The position numbers were made by a program, and so were the translations under genes. A stretch of 64,000 bases of DNA from Gloeocapsopsis sp. IPPAS B-1203 (lineage in GTDB: Bacteria; Cyanobacteriota; Cyanobacteriia; Cyanobacteriales; Chroococcidiopsidaceae), in assembly GCF_002749975.1 (NCBI RefSeq), contig NZ_PEIG01000002.1:310001-374000 (forward strand), written 5' to 3'. Shown piece after piece: positions 19,694 to 28,163 of this stretch (position 1 is the stretch's first letter; the number at the start of each line of letters is the position of its first letter). The notes under the pieces were generated by a model. It did no database searches, had not been told where the DNA came from, and saw only the letters and a program-made list of their open reading frames with translations.

Positions 19694-19738
19694 GCCCTAC
19701 GACTGAAGTCAGGGCTATCCAAGCAAAGTGTACCTTCG
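19694..19738 (+). repeat. 45-bp dispersed repeat, copy A
   Basis: This segment contains GACTGAAGTCAGGGCT and ends AAGTGTACCTTCG. A close copy, about 85-90 percent identical by eye, lies in the opposite orientation at 24992-25036. Copy A is continued by the hairpin repeat at 19766-19816. Confidence 0.6.
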
Positions 19739-19765
19739 TACACTCAAATAAGCCTTTTAGCAGTA

Positions 19766-19816
19766 AGTCCACGGAAGTGGACTTTATTTATTTAGCTTGC
19801 GAATGAATTCGCAAGC
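19766..19816 (+). repeat. Dispersed hairpin repeat, copy 2
   Basis: A perfect hairpin AGTCCAC-GGAA-GTGGACT (19766-19783) is followed by a T-rich spacer and a palindrome CTTGCGAATGAATTCGCAAG (about 19796-19815). The organisation matches copy 1 at 2029-2065 and copy 3 at 34410-34454. Strong secondary structure downstream of ftsH could also act as a transcription terminator or mRNA stabiliser. Confidence 0.6.
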
Positions 19817-19870
19817 GCATTTACACAGAATGTCTAATGAATCAAGAGACTTTCCTGACCCCTTCAGAGG

Positions 19871-20182
19871 TCAATCTTCTCTATCCAACCGCTGAATTCG
19901 TCGCTGTAACTCAACTTCTTGCGAACTACAAATTGTTTCTAAATCAACAACTCGTTGTTCTAAATTTTTAATACTATTTGTTAAGTTATCATTTAATTCT
20001 CGATTTCCACGCCAGACGGCAACTGTACCAATAGCTGCACTTGCCACTACTGCTAACGGTAAAATTGGACCACTTCTCGTCGCAGGAGCTAATGGAATGC
20101 AAATTGCTAGCATCCCTGTGGTGAAGCCCCAAATTTGTTTAGTCGCTGAAACACGGATATCTGTTTCGGTATTATGCGCCAT
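19871..20182 (-). CDS. Small membrane protein with C-terminal coiled coil, unknown
   Basis: This 103-residue protein has one or two hydrophobic segments (about residues 16-58, rich in Ala, Ile and Pro) followed by an amphipathic heptad region (about 65-100: LNDNLTNSIKNLEQRVVDLE) that should form a coiled coil. It is probably anchored in the membrane with the coil in the cytoplasm. It is a solitary gene converging on ftsH, and no family is recognised. Confidence 0.6.
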   Translation of the reverse strand: MAHNTETDIRVSATKQIWGFTTGMLAICIPLAPATRSGPILPLAVVASAAIGTVAVWRGNRELNDNLTNSIKNLEQRVVDLETICSSQEVELQRRIQRLDRED

Positions 20183-20651
20183 AAGCTAAATAATATGACT
20201 TTGAATAGTTTTTATTGATTAGGTTCAAGATACAGATAGTGTTTAATACAATCTTGTCAGTTTGAATTCCGCAGTATCAATGTTGTTTAGCAAGACTTTA
20301 TATAAATACACTCTATCTTTAGATTAATCTCTCTGGATAGATGACCGATATAAATAAAGTTTTAAAAATAGTATTTATAAGTAAACTTAATTAATAAGCA
20401 GGGTTGATTCTGCTTTTCAGTACAGCGTAATCGGCTTTTTAGCCAGTGGTACTATTTTGCTCAGGTAGCATAAAGCAATCTCTCTGTGGTTGTTTGTGAT
20501 AGTTGCAACCTGTCCTGGGCTGCTTGAGTATTGAATGTCTAGTGAATAATAATCATTTTCACAAAGAAAATTGACTCCACTATTTTAGCTGTACTGCAAT
20601 GTTGTTTTGTACACGAAAAGTAAAAGTGGAGGGGGCTTTTAAGCTGCAATT
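20183..20651. other. Intergenic region, 469 bp, upstream of gluconate permease
   Basis: This AT-rich divergent promoter region contains a Fur-box-like site at 20542-20560. A short purine-rich GGAGGGGG at about 20628-20635 precedes the permease ATG by 16 bases, rather far for a ribosome binding site. No ORF or structured RNA was recognised. Confidence 0.5.
20542..20560 (+). promoter_or_regulatory. Fur-box-like site
   Basis: This 19-mer matches the classical Fur box (GATAATGATAATCATTATC) at 15 of 19 positions by my count and is nearly palindromic. It lies 92 bp upstream of the gluconate permease start. Fur binding, and a link of gluconate uptake to iron, are only inferred. Confidence 0.35.
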
Positions 20652-21998
20652 ATGACACCTGGTGTATTAATTTTGATTGCGATGCTCGGCATCGCCTTAC
20701 TACTATTTCTCGTCATGGGGTTAAGGCTACAAGCTTTTGTAGCTTTGCTATTAAGCAGTTTATTTGTCGCAATTGCCGCAGGGATACCTTTAAACGAGAT
20801 TGCCAGCACAATTCAACAAGGTATGGGGAACACCCTGGGATTTATTGCGATTGTCGTTGGTTTAGGGACAATGTTCGGCGAGATGCTGCGGGTATCTGGC
20901 GGTGCGGAACAATTAGCAAATACTCTAGTCAGAAGGTTTGGACAAGACCGCGCGCAATGGGCATTAGGCTTGACAGGATTTTTAGTGGCAATTCCTGTCT
21001 TTTTTGATGTTGGTTTGATTATTCTGATTCCGCTTGTCTACAGCTTAGCTCAACGTACTGGAAAGTCTTTGCTGTATTACGCAATTCCCTTAACTGCAGG
21101 CTTAGCAATTACTCACAGCTACATTCCACCGACTCCAGGTCCTGTTGCAGTTGCCTCTTTAATTAATGCAGATCTTGGTTGGGTCATTTTGTTTGGTGCG
21201 ATCGCTGGTTTACCAGCAATGGTCATTGGAGGTGTCTTCTTTGGTAAGTACATCGGAGGCAAAATTCATGTAAAAGTACCGGAGTATATGCTCATTGACG
21301 CACCCCATAAGGAAGAAGTCAAAGATCCACCGCCATTTGGCACAGTCGTTGCCATCATTGGCATTCCACTGTTATTAATTCTTCTCAACACAGTTTCTGG
21401 CATTTTGCTACCAGAAGGCAATTTTATACGTAACTTCCTAGGGTTTTTAGGACATCCCTTCACAGCATTGCTACTAGCGGCATTAGCCTCATTTTATTTG
21501 TTGGGAACTCAACGCGGTTATACGCAAGACGAAATTCAAACAATTGCCACAAAATCTCTCGAACCAGTCGGACTGATTATTTTAGTTACAGGTGCTGGTG
21601 GTGTCTTTGGTAGAGTCTTAGTAGAAAGTGGCGTTGGTGATGCATTAGCAGGTGTGATGGCTGCATCAAATTTACCAATTATACTACTAGCTTTCTTAAT
21701 TGCTACTGCTGTACGAGTTTCGCAAGGTTCAGCTACAGTATCAATGGTGACAGCTGCAGGAATTATGGCACCTGCAATTGAGGCGGGTAATTATTCTGCA
21801 CCAATGGCGGGGTTAATTACAATTGCGATCGCATCTGGTGCGACGGTACTTTCCCACGTTAATGATTCGGGTTTTTGGTTGGTAAGCCGTTATCTTGGTT
21901 TATCTGAGAAAAACACACTGCGTTCTTGGACAGTCATGGAAACAATTATTGGTTTAGTGGGGTTTCTTATCGTGTTCTTGATTAGCTTTTTTGTGTAA
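20652..21998 (+). CDS. GntP family gluconate:H+ symporter
   Basis: The protein has 448 residues and about 12 transmembrane helices. Segments such as GLGTMFGEMLRVSGGAE, PVFFDVGLIILIPL, THSYIPPTPGPVAVA and SHVNDSGFWLVSRY are hallmarks of the GntP family, which imports gluconate or related sugar acids with protons. It is followed after 28 bp by a gluconokinase gene, and the pair forms a simple catabolic operon that would feed 6-phosphogluconate into the oxidative pentose phosphate pathway. This is unusual for a phototroph and points to some mixotrophic ability. The true substrate could be another aldonate. Confidence 0.92.
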   Translation: MTPGVLILIAMLGIALLLFLVMGLRLQAFVALLLSSLFVAIAAGIPLNEIASTIQQGMGNTLGFIAIVVGLGTMFGEMLRVSGGAEQLANTLVRRFGQDRAQWALGLTGFLVAIPVFFDVGLIILIPLVYSLAQRTGKSLLYYAIPLTAGLAITHSYIPPTPGPVAVASLINADLGWVILFGAIAGLPAMVIGGVFFGKYIGGKIHVKVPEYMLIDAPHKEEVKDPPPFGTVVAIIGIPLLLILLNTVSGILLPEGNFIRNFLGFLGHPFTALLLAALASFYLLGTQRGYTQDEIQTIATKSLEPVGLIILVTGAGGVFGRVLVESGVGDALAGVMAASNLPIILLAFLIATAVRVSQGSATVSMVTAAGIMAPAIEAGNYSAPMAGLITIAIASGATVLSHVNDSGFWLVSRYLGLSEKNTLRSWTVMETIIGLVGFLIVFLISFFV

Positions 21999-22026
21999 CC
22001 ACCTCTAGTCACTAACCACTAAATCT

Positions 22027-23574
22027 ATGAGTCAAAATTACTTTATTGGTGTTGATCTTGGTACTACGAGTACAAAAGCAATTGTTTTTTCGACTTCTGG
22101 TGCAATTAAAGGTATGGGTAATCGGGGATACAAAATTATTGTCCCCAAACCCACCTGGGCAGAACAAGATCCTGAAGCAATTTTTTCTGCAGTAATTGCA
22201 GCAGTATGCGAAGCGGTAGAGGCTGCGGAGATACCAAAATCTGCGATCGCCGCATTAGGGTTTAGTGCAGCAACACACAGTTTAATTGCCGTTGATGCCA
22301 AAAACTATCCTTTAACAAATGCCATCATTTGGGCAGATAATCGTAGTATTAATCAGACAGAACAACTCAAGCAACAAGATATCAAACACGATCTTTACTT
22401 GCGAACTGGAAGCCCAATTCATCCAGTTTCCGTTGTCACTAAACTGATGTGGATGCGCGAATCGAACCCAGCGATTTTTGAGAAAGCTGCTAAATTTATC
22501 TCAATCAAAGAGTATGTTTTCTATCAGTTATTTGAACGCTACGTTATCGATTACTCGATCGCTTCGGCGACAGGGTTACTGAATTTAAAACAGCTAGATT
22601 GGGATGCAGAGGCGCTTGAACTCGCAGGAATACGTTCTGAAAAGTTGAGTGAATTAGTTTCTCCCACTCACGTTTTGCGTGGGATGAAGACACGTCATGC
22701 AGATGCAATGCGGATTGCACCGGATACCCCTGTTGTCATTGGCGCAAATGACGGAGTTTTAGCAAATTTGGGAGTCGGGGCGATCGCTAAAGGCGAAGTT
22801 GCAATTACGATTGGTACAAGTGGCGCGGTGCGTACAGTGGTTGACACTCCGCTGACGGATGAGAAAGAAAGAACGTTTTGTTACGCTTTAACTGAAAAAC
22901 ACTGGGTCATCGGTGGACCAACAAACAATGGTGGGATTGTTTTACGGTGGTTTCGCGATAATTTTTGTGCGCCAGAAGTTGAAACAGCAAAACAATTGGG
23001 AGTAGATCCTTACGATTTGATGATTGAAGCCGCAATGGAGGTTTCCCCAGGCGCTGAAGGTTTACTATGTTTACCGTATTTATCGGGAGAACGCGCACCC
23101 TATTGGAATGCCAAAACACGGGGTTTATTTTTCGGTGTTGGGCTGCATCATGGGCGATCGCATTTTATCCGTGCGATTATGGAAGGCATTTTATTTAATG
23201 TTTACAGCGTGAATGTTGCTTTGCAAGAACTCACTGGAGATATCAAAGAGATTCGCGCTTCCGGTGGTTTTGCCCGTTCGACTCCTTGGCGACAGATGAT
23301 GGCAGATTTGTTTGGTATTGAGGTATTAATGCCAGAAGTTTATGAAGGTAGTGGATTTGGTGCGGCGGTGTTGGCAATGTATAGTGTAGGTGCGATCGCA
23401 GATTTGACTGACGTGCAAAAATTAATTCGGATTACCTATCGCCATAAACCTAATTCACATTTAGTCAGCACTTACCACAATTTGTTTCCACTATACGAGC
23501 GCTTGTATCAAAATTTGGAAAATGAGTTTAATGCGATCGCAGATTATCAAAGCCAAGCAATTAAAGAGAATTAG
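22027..23574 (+). CDS. gntK: Gluconokinase, FGGY carbohydrate kinase family
   Basis: This enzyme phosphorylates gluconate to 6-phosphogluconate with ATP. It has 515 residues, the length of Bacillus-type GntK rather than the short P-loop type. The N-terminal GVDLGTTSTKAIVF is the first phosphate loop. TIGTSGAVR near residue 262 is the second, and EGILFN and ASGGFARS near 390-420 complete the adenosine site. It starts 28 bp after the permease stop. A degraded duplicate of its 3' end lies at 24886-24984, downstream of the TetR/DUF6463 pair. Confidence 0.93.
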   Translation: MSQNYFIGVDLGTTSTKAIVFSTSGAIKGMGNRGYKIIVPKPTWAEQDPEAIFSAVIAAVCEAVEAAEIPKSAIAALGFSAATHSLIAVDAKNYPLTNAIIWADNRSINQTEQLKQQDIKHDLYLRTGSPIHPVSVVTKLMWMRESNPAIFEKAAKFISIKEYVFYQLFERYVIDYSIASATGLLNLKQLDWDAEALELAGIRSEKLSELVSPTHVLRGMKTRHADAMRIAPDTPVVIGANDGVLANLGVGAIAKGEVAITIGTSGAVRTVVDTPLTDEKERTFCYALTEKHWVIGGPTNNGGIVLRWFRDNFCAPEVETAKQLGVDPYDLMIEAAMEVSPGAEGLLCLPYLSGERAPYWNAKTRGLFFGVGLHHGRSHFIRAIMEGILFNVYSVNVALQELTGDIKEIRASGGFARSTPWRQMMADLFGIEVLMPEVYEGSGFGAAVLAMYSVGAIADLTDVQKLIRITYRHKPNSHLVSTYHNLFPLYERLYQNLENEFNAIADYQSQAIKEN

Positions 23575-23688
23575 AGTTTAGAGGCTAAGTTCAGTGAAGT
23601 TCCTCTGATGTCCTAGCGTGAAGCGAAGCTATCCCGAAAAGAATCGCGCCACCTGTTTAAACAATCAACAGCTGTTTTTGCATACATT

Positions 23689-24240
23689 TTAATCGTGTCT
23701 TACTAAGATGGCGTGGTAAAGTTTTGCCTCTTCTAATCTTTCCGCCCGAGTGGGAAGCACTCCAACTATAAATTCACCTATCCAGGAATAATACGCTAGT
23801 CGCGCCCGCGCCATTGCCTCAACTGTTGGGAAACCCATCTGCAAAAACAAGGCTTGCATATAGTTTATACGACGCAGATCTATACGGGCGATCGCCGCAG
23901 CAGATCTTGTATCATTTGCAGCCCAGTTTCTTATTGCTTTCTCTAGTTGACCATCATCCTGAAATGCAATTTGAAACAAGTTAAATAACTTTGCACTAGC
24001 ATTTCCTCCAGACGCTTCTACCTGATTGATGATATCGTCTGTCTCGCGGACTTCCCACTCTTGCAACATTGCCATTAACAGGTCTTCCCGATTTTTGAAA
24101 TGCCAATAAAAGCTTCCTTTTGTCACCTGCATCAACTTTGCTAGAGGTTCCACTCGCACCGCTTCGATCCCACTGGTAGCTAAAACCTTCAGCCCCATAG
24201 TCAACCAGTCGTGTCGCCCTAACTTTTGTGGTATTTCCAT
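23689..24240 (-). CDS. TetR/AcrR family transcriptional regulator
   Basis: The protein has 183 residues from the ATG at 24240, and a TTG 18 bases upstream is less likely. The N-terminal helix-turn-helix (residues about 12-50) contains GIEAVRVEPLAKLMQVTKGSFYWHFKNRE, with the typical TKGSFYWHF recognition region. The C-terminal half is a variable ligand-binding domain. It is divergent from the DUF6463 membrane protein gene at 24383, which it most likely controls through the palindrome CCGTACGG at 24295-24302. Confidence 0.92.
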   Translation of the reverse strand: MEIPQKLGRHDWLTMGLKVLATSGIEAVRVEPLAKLMQVTKGSFYWHFKNREDLLMAMLQEWEVRETDDIINQVEASGGNASAKLFNLFQIAFQDDGQLEKAIRNWAANDTRSAAAIARIDLRRINYMQALFLQMGFPTVEAMARARLAYYSWIGEFIVGVLPTRAERLEEAKLYHAILVRHD

Positions 24241-24294
24241 ACGCCAACGTATTGACAACTATTTATTTACCAACTATAGTTTTAACATACGCAA

Positions 24295-24302
24295 CCGTAC
24301 GG
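24295..24302. promoter_or_regulatory. Candidate TetR operator palindrome
   Basis: CCGTACGG is a perfect 8-bp palindrome in the 142 bp region between the divergent TetR gene and the DUF6463 gene. It is GC-rich within AT-rich surroundings. Position and symmetry suggest the regulator's own operator. Confidence 0.4.
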
Positions 24303-24382
24303 ATAATTAATGCGTTTCTGCTTTTAGCTGTCTGCACAGTATTAATCCAAATAGCTTTTAGTTCCAAGCTGGAGAAATCGAG

Positions 24383-24829
24383 ATGGAAACATTTGAAATA
24401 ACAAGCAAATCAAGTACCATGCTGAAAGTAAGTGGATACTGGTTAATAACCACAACTATTATTCATGTTATAGTAGGTTTTCTGGTCTTCCGCGAACCGC
24501 TTGCTGAAATAGCTTTCAACGGATGGTTTAATACAGTTGCACCCGACCCTTTTAATCCTTATTTCGACCGAGAAGATGCTTTTTGGTTTATGATGGTCGC
24601 ACCATTCATCTTCATAATTGGGCAACTTTGTTTTTGGGCAAAGTCTCGACAAATGACTCTTCCTGCATTTCTCGGTTGGACGATACTTGCAACTGCAACA
24701 GTTGGGTGTTTTCTAGAACCTATTTCTGCTTTCTGGCTGCTGATACCACCAAGCTTGCTGATTCTCTCTGCATCGCGACAAGCTAGGATTCAGTCTGCTA
24801 AATCTAACCAGCCTTCTGAGATGCTGTAG
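24383..24829 (+). CDS. DUF6463-type four-helix membrane protein
   Basis: The protein has 148 residues and about four transmembrane helices (about 18-36, 68-88, 96-112, 116-130). The segments GWFNTVAPDP, DREDAFWFMMVAP and CFLEPISAFWLLIPP fit small DUF6463 family proteins, commonly found beside TetR regulators. It has a purine-rich ribosome binding site (GGAGAAATCGAG) before ATG 24383. It is likely repressed by the divergent TetR protein, and its function is unknown. Confidence 0.75.
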   Translation: METFEITSKSSTMLKVSGYWLITTTIIHVIVGFLVFREPLAEIAFNGWFNTVAPDPFNPYFDREDAFWFMMVAPFIFIIGQLCFWAKSRQMTLPAFLGWTILATATVGCFLEPISAFWLLIPPSLLILSASRQARIQSAKSNQPSEML

Positions 24830-24885
24830 CATTTACCTCGACTAACACGATTGCTGCAACAACTGCTTACCTATAACGCTTCACG

Positions 24886-24984
24886 AGTGCGATCGCTGAT
24901 CTGACTGAGGCGCAAAAATTAATTCGCATTTAGTCAGCATCTACCACGATCTGTTTCCGTTGTACAAATGCTTGTATCAAATTT
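24886..24984 (+). pseudogene. Decayed duplicate of the gluconokinase 3' end
   Basis: These 99 bases match the gntK interval from about 23389 to 23516 at roughly 85 percent by eye, beginning GTGCGATCGCTGATCTGACTG and ending at CTTGTATCAAATTT. A deletion of about 28 bases lies after AATTAATTCG, apparently between short AATTC repeats, and it breaks the frame. Same orientation as gntK. The copy and gntK thus flank the TetR/DUF6463 pair as a degenerate direct repeat. Confidence 0.8.
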
Positions 24985-24991
24985 CAGTGTC

Positions 24992-25036
24992 CGAAGGTAC
25001 ACTTTACCTGGGTAGCCCTGACTTCAGTCGGAGGGC
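24992..25036 (-). repeat. 45-bp dispersed repeat, copy B
   Basis: In reverse complement this element matches copy A at 19694-19738, including GACTGAAGTCAGGGCT and AAGTGTACCTTCG. It directly follows the gluconokinase remnant, so it may mark a rearrangement endpoint. Confidence 0.6.
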
Positions 25037-25215
25037 TTCATTTTTTGATGAAATTGAAAATGCGATCGCCTATGATATGTTTGTAGTTTTCGGCAATAAA
25101 GATAGCGTAATTGAGTCATTAATATTACACATATAGCAAGTGTATTCCCAAGATGATTTTTCTATTGTTTGAATTGAGCAAAAAGTTTCAGTTCATTTCC
25201 AACAAAGAGAAAAAG

Positions 25216-26340
25216 ATGAAAATTTTGTGGAAAAACTTACTAATTAAAACAGTACTTTGGCTCGTTGTAGAAGTCATTTTAACCTTGCTGGGACTTGATA
25301 ACATTGCTGACTACAGCGAGTTTGTCTTCGGGCAAGATGACTCAACAACAAGCTACATTCAGCCAGCTACTTATCAGAATTCCTTTTACTGCGCGTGATG
25401 CTGTCACTATTGATGCAAAGGACAGTGGCAATCCTACTAACATCAATAGTATCGTCTCTATAGATGCTGTATGTAACGGCGGTAATATTACTGTTAAGGC
25501 ACGATCGCTCTTGTTGATAGATGGTAGAGAATTATTCGCTAGTACCTACGGGCAGGGTGATGCTGGAAGTATTCAGGTCAATGCTACTGAGTTTGTGAGC
25601 ATTTCTGGAATTGATTCTGCGAACGGATACTCAAGTAGATTATTTGCCAGCACTGAAGATAGCTCCACAGGCACGGGTGGTGAGATCACAATCTCTGCTA
25701 GTAATATCCGTCTACGCGGTGATAGTGACATTAGAACAGATCTCACTAGTAGTGCAGGAAGTGGCGGTAACATTAACCTTACGGCTAACTCAATCATTGC
25801 GTTTGATGATAGTGATATTTTGGCATTTGCACCTGAAGGTCAAGGAGGTAACATTACGCTGAACACACCTGTCTTTTTTGGTTTTGGCTATCGCCCTGGT
25901 GCTTCAGAAACTAATTATGCAATTCTTGATGGCAATAACCGAGTGGATGTTAATGCTAGTGGTGCGATCGCTTCCGGTAACATCACCACACCAGACACTA
26001 CATTTGTCCAAAACAGCTTGACAGAATTACCAGAAGATGTATTAGATGCAAATACGCCCGTAGCGATCGCCAACAAGGTAATTTCATCATCACAGGTAGT
26101 GGCGGCTTACCAACGCGCCCTGGAGATATCACAGCTTCATCCTACCCGACGGGTACTGTGCGTTCTGTAACAGGCGATCTGCCGGAGGCAGCGGCGCTTC
26201 TCTTCGAGACGCTTCGCGAACGCCATCGCACTACTGATGCTAGTCATCGTCCTTGGAAAATAGGCGATCCAATTGTAGAACCGCAAGGCGCGTATCGATT
26301 ACCAAATGGTCAGCTTGTTCTAAGTCGTGAGTGTTCCTAA
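25216..26340 (+). pseudogene. Remnant of a two-partner-secretion-type (filamentous haemagglutinin-like) exoprotein gene
   Basis: A signal-peptide-like start (MKILWKNLLIKTV, ATG 25216) runs into a stop near 25398. A second frame (about 25384-26090) encodes a beta-helix repeat protein with GGNITVKARSL, GSIQVNATEF, GGNINLTANSI and GQGGNITLN units. A third frame (about 26072-26340) carries the usual C-terminus of these cyanobacterial exoproteins (FIITGSGGLPTRPGD, then PWKIGDPIVEPQGAYRLPNGQLVLS). Most of the N-terminal secretion domain is missing, at least two frameshifts are present, and a small dispersed repeat is inserted at 26173-26229. The gene is not functional. It would have encoded a secreted, outer-surface protein. 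Confidence 0.82.
26173..26229 (+). repeat. Small dispersed repeat inserted in the exoprotein remnant
   Basis: This GC-rich 57 bp block with CGAGACGCTTCGCGAACGCC interrupts the conserved C-terminal sequence of the exoprotein between VRSVTGD and TTDASHRPW. The motif GAGACGCTNCGCGAACGC is a familiar core of small dispersed repeats in cyanobacteria. The insert keeps the reading frame (19 codons). Confidence 0.65.
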
Positions 26341-26371
26341 TTCTTCTGCAACTTTCAGTAACCTCATGGTA

Positions 26372-26393
26372 GAAACCTATGAAGATAGGTTTC
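26372..26393 (+). terminator. Hairpin between exoprotein remnant and ubiD-family gene
   Basis: GAAACCTAT (26372-26380), GAAG loop, ATAGGTTTC (26385-26393) is a perfect 9-bp stem, followed on the plus strand by an AT-rich stretch and a TTTTTT run at 26405-26410. It resembles the hairpin at 1986-2005 and may be repeat-derived. Confidence 0.45.
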
Positions 26394-26416
26394 GTTTATA
26401 TAGCTTTTTTCTGACA

Positions 26417-27925
26417 TTAACGCATGTCGTAACCAAACAAATTCGGGTCAACGTCTTGCAGATTTAAATTGTCTAAACCATATTCCGCCCAGCGACGTTC
26501 TACCATAGCAGCAACATCAGGATCGGACTCTAAGACTGCACCCCACTCATGTTCGGTTTCGGGAGGAATTTTTGTTGTTGCATCAATTCCCATGCGTCCA
26601 CCTAAACCAATTTTTTCACTGGCAAAATCTAAGGAATCAAACGGCGTATTAGGTAGGATAAACACATCTCTAGTCGGGTCAACTTTAGAACTAATTGCCC
26701 AAACAACTTGGCGCGGATCGCGGATATTAATATCTTTATCGACAACAATCACAAACTTAGTGTAAGTAAACTGTGGTAACGCACTCCAAAATGCTAATGC
26801 TGCCCTTCTTGCTTGTCCAGGATATGCTTTATCAATGGAAATAATTGCCGCTTTGTAACTCAAGGCTTCCATTGGTAAGAAGAAATCAACAATTTCGGAG
26901 ACTTGTTGACGCAGAATTGGAGTGTATATGCGATTGAGTGCGATCGCCATCATTGCTTCTTCTTTGGGCGGACGACCGCTAAATGTTGTTAAATAAACGG
27001 GATCTTTACGATGTGTCATGCAGTGGAAACGAATGAGTGGTGAATCTTCCACACCACCGTAGTAACCCATATGATCGCCAAACGGTCCATCGGGTAATAC
27101 TTCCCCTGGTGTAATTGTGCCTTCTAAGACGAATTCTGAAGCCGCTGGAACTTCTAAATCAACAGTTTTGCATTTTGCAAGTTGTACTCCTGAACCGCCG
27201 TAAAGCCCTGCAAATAGCCATTCAGATAAATCGACAGGTATGGGTGTCGCGGCTGCCATAATGATCAGAGGATCGACACCAAGAGCGATCGCGATTTCTA
27301 ATTTTTTCCCACGTTCGGCTGCTTTGCGTAAATGTCTCGCCCCACCGCGTACCGATAACCAGTGAACTGTCATGGTATTTTTTGATTGCAATTGCAGGCG
27401 ATAAACTCCAACATTAGGAGTTCCTGTTTCACAATCTTTGGTAATCACAAGCCCTAAGGTGATAATCTTACCCGCATCGCCTGGATAAGGACGAATTAAA
27501 GGTAGTGTATTTAAATCTAAGTCGTCACCTTGAAAGACAACTTGCTGACACGCAGGGAAAAAATCTCGCCCTGGTTTTGCTTTGACAACATCAAATAATA
27601 ATTTACCAAATTCTACAGCTTGCCCAATTTTCTTAGGTGGTTTGGGTTGTTGCAACATACCCAGTTTTTTCCCCAAAGTTTCTAATTCTTGGGGAGTTTC
27701 CATATTCATCGCCCAGCAGATGCGTTCTACAGTTCCCATGAGATTGACTGCGACGGGATATGCTGCACCTTTGACGTTTTCAAAGAGTAAGCCAGGTCCT
27801 CCTTGTTGTAACATGCGATTGGAGATTTCAGCGATTTCTAAGTCTGGATCGACTTTGGCTGTGATGCGTCGCAGTTGTCCGCGTTCTTCTAGGAGTTTGA
27901 TGAATCCGCGTAAGTCTCGTGCCAT
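26417..27925 (-). CDS. UbiD family prenylated-FMN decarboxylase
   Basis: UbiD enzymes reversibly decarboxylate aromatic acids with prenylated FMN made by UbiX. The cyanobacterial member is thought to act on 4-hydroxy-3-prenylbenzoate in plastoquinone synthesis. The protein has 502 residues. Family features include MARDLRGFIKLLEERGQL at the start, IITLGLVITKDCETG, VLPDGPFGDHMGYYGG near residue 280 and VVDKDINIRDPRQVVWA. The last two cover the flavin/metal and catalytic acid regions. The start is ATG 27925. It is a single gene, convergent with the exoprotein remnant. Confidence 0.93.
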   Translation of the reverse strand: MARDLRGFIKLLEERGQLRRITAKVDPDLEIAEISNRMLQQGGPGLLFENVKGAAYPVAVNLMGTVERICWAMNMETPQELETLGKKLGMLQQPKPPKKIGQAVEFGKLLFDVVKAKPGRDFFPACQQVVFQGDDLDLNTLPLIRPYPGDAGKIITLGLVITKDCETGTPNVGVYRLQLQSKNTMTVHWLSVRGGARHLRKAAERGKKLEIAIALGVDPLIIMAAATPIPVDLSEWLFAGLYGGSGVQLAKCKTVDLEVPAASEFVLEGTITPGEVLPDGPFGDHMGYYGGVEDSPLIRFHCMTHRKDPVYLTTFSGRPPKEEAMMAIALNRIYTPILRQQVSEIVDFFLPMEALSYKAAIISIDKAYPGQARRAALAFWSALPQFTYTKFVIVVDKDINIRDPRQVVWAISSKVDPTRDVFILPNTPFDSLDFASEKIGLGGRMGIDATTKIPPETEHEWGAVLESDPDVAAMVERRWAEYGLDNLNLQDVDPNLFGYDMR

Positions 27926-28163
27926 GTTTTTTGTAGAAATGTGAAGCTATTTTCATTATCACAGGTGTTGTCGAGAGGGTGGGAGACGAACCACAGAGGT
28001 ACAGAGGAGAGTTATTCTTGTTCGGCTAGGGCGAGGCGGATGACTATACCGGAATTATGAAACGGTGTTTTGAGCTTTGATAATGCTCCCTTAACTTTAA
28101 CAGTGTATTTAAGTAGAACAGGTATCTGCATACATTTTGATTTCAGCAGCCAGAGAAAACAAC

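Noticed and set aside
24992-25036. Possible CRISPR-like or riboswitch hairpins in the repeat copies at 19.7, 25.0 and 34.4 kb
   Set aside because: The copies are dispersed and not regularly spaced with unique spacers. They fit dispersed repeats, not CRISPR.
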